Part shown: piece after piece, positions 56,780 to 64,000 of the stretch
Numbering within the stretch: position 1 is the first letter of the stretch
Layout of the letters: each line of letters opens with the position of its first letter
Assembly (NCBI RefSeq): GCF_023284065.1
Contig: NZ_JAKIKP010000008.1
Span: 62,001 to 126,000 of the forward strand
DNA length: 64,000 nt
From: Shewanella gaetbuli
Lineage (GTDB): Bacteria > Pseudomonadota > Gammaproteobacteria > Enterobacterales > Shewanellaceae
Reading direction: 5' to 3'
Made by a program: the position numbers and the translations under genes
Notes under the pieces: model-generated
Told to the model about the DNA's origin: nothing
Databases searched by the model: none
What the model saw: only the letters and a program-made list of their open reading frames with translations

Positions 56780-59032
56780 ATGGAAAGTCAGGTCAGTCAG
56801 CCTGGTTCTGCTGCAAAAAGTCTATTAATAGATAATTATGCAACACGCAGAGCATTTAAGGATAAAGCAGCACAAATTGGCGTAACCATAGGCGGAACAA
56901 TGGTGTTTGTTGCGCTGTTACTTATTTTCTTTTATTTGCTTTATGTCATTAAACCTATTTTTGATGGCGCGGATATTACGCCTGCGACAAAAGTGGCTTT
57001 AGTAAACACCGACTTCCCAACATTGATGGTGGGCAGTGATGAGCAAAATGAAGTACTTTTTCGAGTCGCTGAAAATGGCACTGTAGATTTTTACTCTTCG
57101 GTCACTAATCAACATATCCAATCTATAAATATGCTACTTCCTGCAGGTGCTTCAGTTACCAGTAGTGCGAAGTCTATTGCCAGCGAGCAGCGTTTTGCTT
57201 TGGGCTTAAGCACAGGGCAAGTGATTGTGATGGGAATTGATTTTGGGGTAACTTATCCAAATAACCAACGGGTTATTACGCCAAAGGTAACCAACTTAAC
57301 CCCAACACCGCTGCAAATCAGTGACGGTGCCGCTATCTATAAGTTGTCGTTTGATTACTCTGATAATAAGATGACTTTTGTTTATCAGGACGGCACTGGC
57401 CTTTGGCATATTAATCGCCAAGAAGGCGAAGAAAATATGATGACCGAAGAAGTGGAATGGTTTTCTTATGATTCAATTATTGAAGAAGCACCTAGTCAAT
57501 CTTTACTGCCGCTAACAACACCTGACCAACGTCAGTTAATTATTCCTGCGGCCAATAAACTTTATATTTATGATATTCGTGACGTTGAAGACATTACTCT
57601 TTTGCAGGTGGTTGATGTTAAACAGGGTACAGCCAATATTAAACAGGTTGACCTTTTAGCCGGTGCAAGCTCTATTATGGTGAGTTATGACACCGGTGTA
57701 GTCAGCCAGTATTTTCAGGTGAATAGTGACAATGGTCGTTTATATCAATTAATTCGTCAATTTGATGATTTAGCACCAATCAATGCTATGGCTACCGAGT
57801 TTTATCGTAAAACCTTTGCGGTACTTAGCCCAGAAGGCGAGTTAACTCTGTTATATACCACTAGCCAAAGAAACCTGTTTGAAGAAAAATTTGATTTATC
57901 TAATCCTGGCCTATTGTCGTTCAGCCCTCGCTCAAATGCGCTGGTAATTGAAGCTGACAAGCAACTCCATTTATTTGCCGTTGAAAACAGTCATCCAGAA
58001 GTGTCATGGAGTGCTATGTGGCAAAAGGTCTGGTACGAAGGATATCCAGAGCCTAAATATGTATGGCAGTCAACGTCAGGCTCAGATGACTTTGAAGCAA
58101 AGTTAAGCTTAATGCCTTTGGCTTTTGGTACCATGAAAGCCGCTTTTTACGCCATGTTATTTGCCGTACCGCTAGCAATTGCGGGTGCTATTTATACGGC
58201 TTATTTTATGTCGTCAAAAGTACGCAATGTGGTTAAGCCTACCATTGAAATTATGGAAGCGTTACCAACCGTTATTTTGGGCTTCTTGGCCGGTTTATGG
58301 TTAGCGCCATTAATTGAAGATCACTTACCGGGTATTCTTACGTTATTGATTCTACTGCCCATTTCAATTCTGGTAAGTGCATTTAGCTGGAGCAAATTAC
58401 CCCAAAAGTGGAAATTACGCCTACCTGAAGTGTACCAAGAGTTGATGCTTATTCCGGTGATTTTATTTGTCGGTTGGTTCTCTTTCCATATTAGTCCAAT
58501 GATTGAAGTGATGTTTTTTGATGGTAATACGCGTCAATTTATCACCAATGATTTAGGTATTACCTTTGACCAACGTAATGCCTTAGTCGTCGGTATTGCT
58601 ATGGGCTTTGCGGTTATTCCAACTATCTTCTCTATTGCAGAAGATGCCATTTTCTCTGTGCCTCGTCACTTATCAAACGGTAGCTTGGCTTTAGGTGCTA
58701 CTAACTGGCAAACCTTAACGCGCGTGGTGCTATTAACGGCAAGCCCGGGGATATTCTCTGCCATTATGATGGGTTTAGGCCGAGCAGTAGGTGAAACCAT
58801 GATTGTATTAATGGCAACAGGTAATACCGCCATTATGGAGTGGAGTGTGTTTGAAGGTATGCGTACTCTTGCGGCCAATATTGCGGTTGAAATGCCAGAG
58901 TCGGCCATTGGTTCATCACATTATCGTGTGCTGTTCTTAGCTGCCTTTGTATTGTTTGTCTTTACCTTTGTATTTAACACCATTGCAGAAGTTGTACGTC
59001 AGCGTTTACGCGACCGTTACAGCTCATTATAA
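56780..59032 (+). CDS. pstC: Phosphate ABC transporter permease PstC (extended form)
   Basis: One of the two membrane subunits of the high-affinity phosphate importer. A first membrane segment (about 35-57) is followed by a long extracytoplasmic, WD-like beta-rich region (about 60-435). The binding-protein-dependent permease domain covers about 440-745, with the EAA-type motif in LSNGSLALGATNWQTLTRVVL. Length is 750 residues, more than twice E. coli PstC (319); Vibrio and Shewanella commonly have this long form. A Pho box and -10 lie upstream. The phosphate-binding pstS gene is not adjacent. Confidence 0.92.
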   Translation: MESQVSQPGSAAKSLLIDNYATRRAFKDKAAQIGVTIGGTMVFVALLLIFFYLLYVIKPIFDGADITPATKVALVNTDFPTLMVGSDEQNEVLFRVAENGTVDFYSSVTNQHIQSINMLLPAGASVTSSAKSIASEQRFALGLSTGQVIVMGIDFGVTYPNNQRVITPKVTNLTPTPLQISDGAAIYKLSFDYSDNKMTFVYQDGTGLWHINRQEGEENMMTEEVEWFSYDSIIEEAPSQSLLPLTTPDQRQLIIPAANKLYIYDIRDVEDITLLQVVDVKQGTANIKQVDLLAGASSIMVSYDTGVVSQYFQVNSDNGRLYQLIRQFDDLAPINAMATEFYRKTFAVLSPEGELTLLYTTSQRNLFEEKFDLSNPGLLSFSPRSNALVIEADKQLHLFAVENSHPEVSWSAMWQKVWYEGYPEPKYVWQSTSGSDDFEAKLSLMPLAFGTMKAAFYAMLFAVPLAIAGAIYTAYFMSSKVRNVVKPTIEIMEALPTVILGFLAGLWLAPLIEDHLPGILTLLILLPISILVSAFSWSKLPQKWKLRLPEVYQELMLIPVILFVGWFSFHISPMIEVMFFDGNTRQFITNDLGITFDQRNALVVGIAMGFAVIPTIFSIAEDAIFSVPRHLSNGSLALGATNWQTLTRVVLLTASPGIFSAIMMGLGRAVGETMIVLMATGNTAIMEWSVFEGMRTLAANIAVEMPESAIGSSHYRVLFLAAFVLFVFTFVFNTIAEVVRQRLRDRYSSL

Positions 59033-59091
59033 GGAAATGATGATGACGTTATTAAATACATTTTCAGCGCTTAAATTAAGAGGTTTGTGCA

Positions 59092-60750
59092 ATGGGTAAG
59101 TGGTTTAAATCAGGCTCACCATGGATTTGGATGACCGGTGGCGCAGTGAGTATTAGTTTGATCGCGGTGCTTGGATTATTACTATTAATTGCATGGCGTG
59201 GACTAAGTTACTTTTGGCCTGCTGAGGTTTACCAATGGCAACTTGAAGATCAACAAGGCAATAAAAGCACCTTAATTGGCGAAATTTATGATCGAGAAGA
59301 AGTACCAACAGAACGATTAATTTCTGCAGGTCATCAATTTAATCAACATCCTGGTGAGTTTGTAACGCGTTATTTGGTTAAAACAGGTAACCGCGAATTT
59401 GTTGGATTAGATTTCCGTTGGATTTTAGCAACTGATATTATTAGCCGCAGCATTCCGCTTGATGTGGCTAAATTTGAACGAACTAAAAATGGTAACTTTT
59501 ATGGGTACCCAGTGGCTGTTATTGAAGAGGGGCAACGTCTTGAATTAACTGGCGACGCCATTGAGTCATCACTAGTTGAACATATTGAACGTGCGGTGAC
59601 GATTTCAGAGCAAGCGTTATCTCTGCAAAAAAGTGATATTGGTTCAATCAACTACCAGATGGAACGTTTACGTTTAAAAGAGCGTAAATATGAACTTGAT
59701 GGAGAGTTAACCCCTGAGCGTAAACAGCAAATTGCTGCCCAATTGCAGCAATTAAATGATGATTACCTAGTATTAGAAAAAGATTTATTTGCCCTGCGTG
59801 ATGAAGCAGCCAGAGACTCTGTTGTTATTCGCGATATGCGTGGTGAAGAGGTGACCTTAAAGCTTGATTCAATTCTTGATGTAACTTACACCAACCATAT
59901 GTCATTTATAGATAAAGTGGGCCATTGGTTTGTAGGTATAGGTCGCTTTATTAGTCATGACCCTCGTGAAGCAAATACTGAGGGTGGGGTGTTTCCTGCC
60001 ATTTTTGGTACGGTATTTATGGTGATGTTAATGGCGGTTATTGTGACACCTTTTGGTGTGATAGCGGCTATTTACTTACATGAATATGCTAAAAAAGGCC
60101 CAATTACTAAAATGATCCGCATTGCCGTTATTAACTTAGCGGGTGTGCCATCTATTGTGTACGGGGTATTTGGTTTAGGCTTCTTTGTTTATATGTTAGG
60201 TGGCTCGCTAGACCAATTATTTTACCCTGAAGCATTACCTGCGCCTACGTTTGGTTCACCAGGGGTAATTTGGTCGGCATTAACCTTAGCTATATTAACC
60301 TTGCCAGTAGTGATTGTATCTACAGAAGAAGGCTTAAGCCGAATTCCTAGTGCAGTGCGTCAAGGCAGTTTAGCACTGGGTGCAACTAAAGCTGAAACCT
60401 TGTGGCGAATTGTTATACCAATGGCGAGTCCGGCAATTATGACCGGATTGATTTTAGCTGTTGCCCGTGCAGCAGGTGAGGTTGCACCGCTGATGTTAGT
60501 TGGTGTAGTAAAGCTTGCCCCGACTTTACCTATAGACATGAACTTCCCATTTGTTCATTTAGAACGTAAGTTCATGCATTTAGGTTTCCATATTTATGAC
60601 GTTGGCTTTCAAAGCCCTAACGTAGAAGCGGCTCGACCTTTAGTGTATGCCACTTCATTCTTATTAGTCTCTGTAATTGTTGCGCTTAACTTAACTGCAA
60701 TTAGCGTCCGCAACCATTTACGTGAAAAATTCCGTTCGCTAGAACACTAA
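59092..60750 (+). CDS. pstA: Phosphate ABC transporter permease PstA (extended form)
   Basis: Second membrane subunit of the phosphate importer. A first membrane segment (about 15-38) leads into a large periplasmic insert. A highly charged, predicted coiled coil lies within it at about residues 163-245. The permease domain covers about 298-540, with the EAA-type motif in RQGSLALGATKAETLWRIV. Length is 552 residues against 296 in E. coli. AAGAGGT precedes the ATG. A 19-codon reading frame overlaps the start from upstream. Confidence 0.92.
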   Translation: MGKWFKSGSPWIWMTGGAVSISLIAVLGLLLLIAWRGLSYFWPAEVYQWQLEDQQGNKSTLIGEIYDREEVPTERLISAGHQFNQHPGEFVTRYLVKTGNREFVGLDFRWILATDIISRSIPLDVAKFERTKNGNFYGYPVAVIEEGQRLELTGDAIESSLVEHIERAVTISEQALSLQKSDIGSINYQMERLRLKERKYELDGELTPERKQQIAAQLQQLNDDYLVLEKDLFALRDEAARDSVVIRDMRGEEVTLKLDSILDVTYTNHMSFIDKVGHWFVGIGRFISHDPREANTEGGVFPAIFGTVFMVMLMAVIVTPFGVIAAIYLHEYAKKGPITKMIRIAVINLAGVPSIVYGVFGLGFFVYMLGGSLDQLFYPEALPAPTFGSPGVIWSALTLAILTLPVVIVSTEEGLSRIPSAVRQGSLALGATKAETLWRIVIPMASPAIMTGLILAVARAAGEVAPLMLVGVVKLAPTLPIDMNFPFVHLERKFMHLGFHIYDVGFQSPNVEAARPLVYATSFLLVSVIVALNLTAISVRNHLREKFRSLEH

Positions 60751-60777
60751 TTAGCGATATCCTGAGGAAAATATAAA

Positions 60778-61596
60778 ATGATTTCGATTGATAGCTCAAA
60801 TATGCAAACAGACACACTAGACTTAGCCAATTTGGCTCAACAGGATACCGCGTTAGAAATTCGCAACCTTGACCTTCGCTATGGTGACAAGCAAGCACTG
60901 TACGATGTATCGATGAAGATACCTAAAAAGAAAGTAACCGCATTTATTGGTCCGAGTGGTTGTGGTAAATCAACATTATTACGTTGTATCAACCGCATGA
61001 ATGACCTAGTTGATAGCTGTAAAATTGACGGTGAAATTTTACTCCACGGTCAAAATATTTATGACAAAAAAGTCGACGTGGCGGCATTACGCCGTAACGT
61101 GGGAATGGTGTTTCAGCGTCCGAACCCTTTCCCAAAATCTATTTATGAAAATGTGGTTTATGGCTTAAGACTTCAAGGGATCAACAACCGTCGCGAACTT
61201 GATGACGCTGCTGAGCGTTCATTACGTGGCGCGGCTATTTGGGACGAAGTTAAAGATCGCTTGCATGATAATGCTTTTGGTTTATCTGGTGGTCAGCAGC
61301 AACGTTTAGTGATTGCTCGTGCTATTGCTATTGAGCCGGAAGTATTGTTATTGGATGAACCTACATCGGCACTTGACCCTATTTCAACCTTAACTATTGA
61401 AGAGTTGATCACTGAGTTAAAAGAGCAATTTACCGTAGTAATTGTGACTCATAACATGCAACAAGCGGCTCGTGTGTCTGATCAAACAGCCTTTATGTAC
61501 ATGGGTGAGTTAGTAGAGTATGCCGACACAAATACTATTTTCACGACGCCTAAAAAGCGTAAAACCGAAGATTATATTACCGGACGATACGGCTAA
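60778..61596 (+). CDS. pstB: Phosphate ABC transporter ATPase PstB
   Basis: Cytoplasmic ATPase that powers PstCA. Walker A is GPSGCGKST (58-66), the signature LSGGQQQR, Walker [13 protein letters not shown], and the switch histidine in VTHNMQQA. The PstB-specific region RCINRMNDL after Walker A supports phosphate specificity. Length is 272 residues. It follows pstA by 27 bases and precedes phoU. Confidence 0.97.
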   Translation: MISIDSSNMQTDTLDLANLAQQDTALEIRNLDLRYGDKQALYDVSMKIPKKKVTAFIGPSGCGKSTLLRCINRMNDLVDSCKIDGEILLHGQNIYDKKVDVAALRRNVGMVFQRPNPFPKSIYENVVYGLRLQGINNRRELDDAAERSLRGAAIWDEVKDRLHDNAFGLSGGQQQRLVIARAIAIEPEVLLLDEPTSALDPISTLTIEELITELKEQFTVVIVTHNMQQAARVSDQTAFMYMGELVEYADTNTIFTTPKKRKTEDYITGRYG

Positions 61597-61670
61597 ATAT
61601 ACCTGCCTAAATTTAGGTGGGTTAATAACACAGTATTTGCGCAAAGCTCATAACAGTTTAAGGTTTTATC

Positions 61671-62381
61671 ATGGAAAAAATGAATTTAAATAAACATATC
61701 TCAGGTCAGTTCAATGCTGAGTTAGACGATATTCGCAACCGTGTGCTCGCTATGGGTGGTTTAGTTGAACGCCAATTAGAACAGGCTTTAGATGCATTAG
61801 CAGGTTTAGATGCAGAACTAGCGCAAAAAGTGATTCAGGGTGATCATAAAGTGAATGGCATGGAAGTGGCTATTGATGAAGAATGTACCCGAATCATTGC
61901 CAAGCGCCAACCAGCAGCCAGCGATTTACGGTTAATCATTGCCATTTCAAAAACCATTACAGACCTTGAGCGAATTGGTGATGCTTGTGTGCGTATTGCC
62001 AAAGCCGCAGTTGAGAAACGGACCAAAAACCAAGAGCCGTTATTGGTCAGTATTGAGAGTATGGGTCGTCATGCGACCAGAACCTTACATTCAACATTAG
62101 ATGCGCTAGCAAGAATGGATGCAGAACAAGCATTTGAATTACATAAAGAAGATGCCAAGCTGGATAAAGAGTATGAAGGCATTATTCGTCAATTAATGAC
62201 TTACATGATGGAAGATCCTCGTTCAATTCCAGGTGTACTAGATGTACTTTGGGCTGCTCGCGCTGTTGAGCGAGTAGGTGACCGTTGTAAAAACATCTGC
62301 GAATATGTCATATTCTACGTTAAAGGAAAAGATGTACGTCATACCTCGTACGAAGATATGGAAAAAGATTTACAAGATTAA
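61671..62381 (+). CDS. phoU: Phosphate signalling protein PhoU
   Basis: Cytoplasmic three-helix-bundle protein, duplicated, that links PstSCAB to the PhoR kinase and restrains the Pho response when phosphate is ample. Both copies of the metal-binding E/D-x3-D type signature are seen: ITDLERIGDACVRIAK and ARAVERVGDRCKNICEY. Length is 236 residues. The start ATG 61671 follows AAGG; a second ATG three codons later is also possible. It is the last gene of the pst operon and is followed by a terminator. Confidence 0.96.
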   Translation: MEKMNLNKHISGQFNAELDDIRNRVLAMGGLVERQLEQALDALAGLDAELAQKVIQGDHKVNGMEVAIDEECTRIIAKRQPAASDLRLIIAISKTITDLERIGDACVRIAKAAVEKRTKNQEPLLVSIESMGRHATRTLHSTLDALARMDAEQAFELHKEDAKLDKEYEGIIRQLMTYMMEDPRSIPGVLDVLWAARAVERVGDRCKNICEYVIFYVKGKDVRHTSYEDMEKDLQD

Positions 62382-62452
62382 TAGCACAATAAAACCTATA
62401 AATTAGGCTTGTATACTGTTGTTTTTTAGTAAATTATTGTGTTTTGAACTAT

Positions 62453-62483
62453 AACGCCTTAAGTTATCGCTTAAGGCGTTTTT
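62453..62483 (+). terminator. Terminator of the pst-phoU operon
   Basis: An 11-bp perfect stem AACGCCTTAAG / CTTAAGGCGTT with a six-base loop, followed by TTT. Confidence 0.92.
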
Positions 62484-62522
62484 AGTTGCGTTAATTAATT
62501 GGCCACTTTTGGAGATATAAAT

Positions 62523-63128
62523 ATGAAAAAAACACTGACTCGTGGGCTGATGAATCTTTTGCCTATGGCGCTATCGATTTGGTTGTTTTGGTCGTTGTTT
62601 ATTTCGCTAGATGGCTTAGGTCAAGTGCTGCTTAATAGCTTGGGAGTGAGTTATTTGTTTCTTGGCGCGGGATTTATTCTTGTCAGTATTATTGTTTTTA
62701 TTGTAGGACTGTTATTTTCCGTTAGCCCAATTGTTTGGCTATATTCATGGCTAGAACGTCAATTGATGAAGTTTCCTCTATTTAAGTCTGTTTATGGCAG
62801 TATTCGAGATATTGCCAGTTTAATGAACACCGACGGCAAACCTAAGTCGCAAAAAACGGTATTAGTGAAACAAGCCAATGGTGGCTATGCTGTAGGTTTT
62901 ATTATGAGTGACAACACTCCAAAACCATTAATCGATGCCTTACCCGAAGGTGAATGGGTTCCGGTGTTATTCCAGCTAAGTTATCAAGTAGCAGGCGTTA
63001 CCACTTTGGTAAAACGTGAAGACTTAATTGATGTGGATTGGTCATTTGAAGAAGCCATGCGCTTTAATTTAACCGCAGGTATATCATCAACTAAATCGAG
63101 CGATAATTTAAATAGAAACAATGATTAA
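62523..63128 (+). CDS. DUF502 family membrane protein
   Basis: A 201-residue inner-membrane protein of the DUF502 type. Two hydrophobic segments (about 8-30 and 43-70) precede a soluble part. The conserved region PLFKSVYGSIRDIASLM near residue 88 and the following KTVLVKQANGGYAVGFIM are typical. Function is unknown. The start is ATG 62523 after GGAGATATAA; an in-frame ATG at 62499 adds eight residues but would swallow this ribosome binding site. Confidence 0.88.
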   Translation: MKKTLTRGLMNLLPMALSIWLFWSLFISLDGLGQVLLNSLGVSYLFLGAGFILVSIIVFIVGLLFSVSPIVWLYSWLERQLMKFPLFKSVYGSIRDIASLMNTDGKPKSQKTVLVKQANGGYAVGFIMSDNTPKPLIDALPEGEWVPVLFQLSYQVAGVTTLVKREDLIDVDWSFEEAMRFNLTAGISSTKSSDNLNRNND

Positions 63129-63177
63129 GCGTTACTTTTTGCAAAAATATTTAAGCTAGTGTCACGCTATCCCAGCC

Positions 63178-63547
63178 TCGTCATCCTCGAGATTTGTTAT
63201 CGAGGATCTGCTATTGGTTTTCATTAGAGTAGATTCCAGCCCAAAAGCATTGCTGGAATGACGAAAGTCCTGTCATCCTCAAGCTTCCAATTTCGTCATC
63301 CTCGAGATCTGTAATCGAGGATCTGCTATTGGTTTTCATTAGAGTAGATTCCAGCTCAAGAGCATTGCTGAAATGACGGTAGTCCTGTCATCCTCGAGAT
63401 CTGTTATCGAGGATCTGGTATTGGTTTTCATTAGGGTAGATTCCAGCCCAAAAGCATTGCAGGAATGACGATAGGCCTGTCATCCTCGAGGTTTTCAATT
63501 TTCGTCATCCTCGAGATCTGTTATTGAGGATCTGTTGCTGGTTGTCA
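63178..63547. repeat. Tandem array of palindromic repeats (REP/MITE-like)
   Basis: Three full units of 86-87 bases (63178-63264, 63293-63379, 63386-63471) and a truncated fourth (63502-63547). Partial left ends lie at 63271-63290 and 63478-63500. Each full unit starts near TCGTCATCC and ends near GGAATGACGA, giving imperfect terminal inverted repeats. Each has a left hairpin (ATCCTCGA / TCGAGGAT) and a right hairpin (TTCCAGC / GCTGGAA). A conserved central segment contains TTGGTTTTCATTAG. No coding capacity is present. Confidence 0.9.
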
Positions 63548-63550
63548 CAA

Positions 63551-63594
63551 AAATTGCCTCCTTGATTTTATTCATCAAAATAAAACAAGGAGGC
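63551..63594 (-). terminator. Terminator of acs
   Basis: Long hairpin: stem GCCTCCTTG / CAAGGAGGC (63556-63564 with 63586-63594) extended by TTTTATT / AATAAAA after a one-base bulge. On the minus strand it is followed by a T-run. Confidence 0.88.
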
Positions 63595-63708
63595 GAGAAG
63601 AAAAACCGGTGAGGTTTTTAAGGGATAGAAATAATGTTAAAACACACTATTTAAAAGGAGCTAAGGCCAGTGGTTAATTCAAGCCTTAGCGAACACTTAT
63701 GGTTAATA

Positions 63709-64000
63709 TTACTCAGTTTTATTGAGGCGAGACTCAATTAAGGTGTCAATAACCGCTGGATCGGCCAATGTTGAAGAATCACCTAAGTTAGTCACTTCAT
63801 TAGCGGCAATTTTACGTAAGAATCGACGCATAATTTTGCCAGAGCGCGTTTTAGGTAAGCCGCTTGCCCATTGAATGAGATCCGGTGTTGCTAAAGCGCC
63901 AATTTCTTTTCGAACCCATTGGCGCAGCTCTTGACGCAACTCTTCTGTAGGTTCAATTCCACGGCTTAACGTTACATAGGCATAAATGCCTTGGCCTTTA
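63709..64000 (-). CDS. acs: Acetyl-CoA synthetase, C-terminal part
   Basis: Partial gene; the 5' end lies beyond the window. The visible 96 codons encode the C-terminal domain of acetate:CoA ligase (AMP-forming). It runs from [13 protein letters not shown] through [11 protein letters not shown] to [16 protein letters not shown], which contains the regulatory lysine acetylated in Acs proteins. It ends with [12 protein letters not shown] and a short tail, matching E. coli Acs. The reading frame is open to the window edge. A strong terminator follows the stop. Confidence 0.96.
   Translation of the reverse strand, partial: KGQGIYAYVTLSRGIEPTEELRQELRQWVRKEIGALATPDLIQWASGLPKTRSGKIMRRFLRKIAANEVTNLGDSSTLADPAVIDTLIESRLNKTE

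Larger units (their letters stand above)
63129..63708. other. Intergenic region with repeat array, DUF502 gene to acs
   Basis: No gene. It contains the palindromic repeat array at 63178-63547 and the acs terminator at 63551-63594. Confidence 0.85.

Noticed and set aside
63178..63547. CRISPR array
   Set aside because: The repeats are 86-87 bases, palindromic, and directly adjoining or separated by partial copies; there are no unique spacers of constant length and no cas genes.
1..64000. tRNA or rRNA genes
   Set aside because: I looked for T-arm (GGTTCRA) and CCA-type ends with matching stems in the intergenic gaps and found none; a covariance-model scan would be decisive.

Overview
The window looks like chromosome of a Shewanella-type marine gammaproteobacterium (Alteromonadales). 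The support is the dxr-rseP-bamA-skp-lpxD-fabZ-lpxA-lpxB-rnhB-dnaE-tilS order, AT-leaning codon use, a branched-chain acyl-CoA operon beside metA, long Vibrio/Shewanella-style PstC and PstA proteins, and clear Fnr-, MetJ- and PhoB-type operators. I saw no tRNA, rRNA, CRISPR array, transposase or integrase. Species assignment is inference.

Layout. 1-14.9 kb: envelope biogenesis and replication operon on the + strand (isoprenoid precursor, site-2 protease, outer-membrane assembly, lipid A synthesis, RNase HII, DNA polymerase III alpha, tRNA-Ile lysidine synthetase). 14.9-21.2 kb: a diguanylate cyclase, a CPA2 cation/proton antiporter, ompW behind two Fnr-type boxes, an SDR, and a lipoprotein-metA pair behind a four-unit MetJ operator. 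21.5-29.3 kb: eight genes for valine and isoleucine acyl-CoA breakdown, closed by a strong terminator. 29.4-37.8 kb: mixed single genes (small membrane protein, DMT exporter, M14 peptidase, ABC-F ATPase YbiT, unknown protein plus alpha/beta hydrolase, NIT-domain chemoreceptor, methyltransferase). 37.8-43.8 kb: an AT-rich chaperone-usher fimbrial operon behind about 0.9 kb of non-coding DNA. 44.2-48.6 kb: a tightly coupled four-gene envelope cassette (barrel protein, lipoprotein hydrolase, DUF4056 lipoprotein, POTRA-less Omp85 barrel). 48.6-56.6 kb: DUF1415, LysE exporter, DUF4136 lipoprotein, DUF2797, a carboxylesterase homologue that lacks its catalytic Ser and His, a 564-residue protein whose C-terminal half is a paralogue of the first cassette gene, and a GcvR-like ACT protein. 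56.6-62.4 kb: Pho-box-driven pstC-pstA-pstB-phoU. 62.5-64 kb: DUF502 protein, a tandem array of palindromic repeats, and the 3' end of acs.

The least explained parts are the 44.2-48.6 kb cassette with its paralogue at 54.3 kb, and the apparently inactive esterase next to that paralogue. These are the best candidates for an undescribed envelope system. The main regulatory observations are the MetJ operator placed upstream of a lipoprotein gene rather than directly before metA, the paired Fnr boxes before ompW, and the Pho box plus -10 before pstC.
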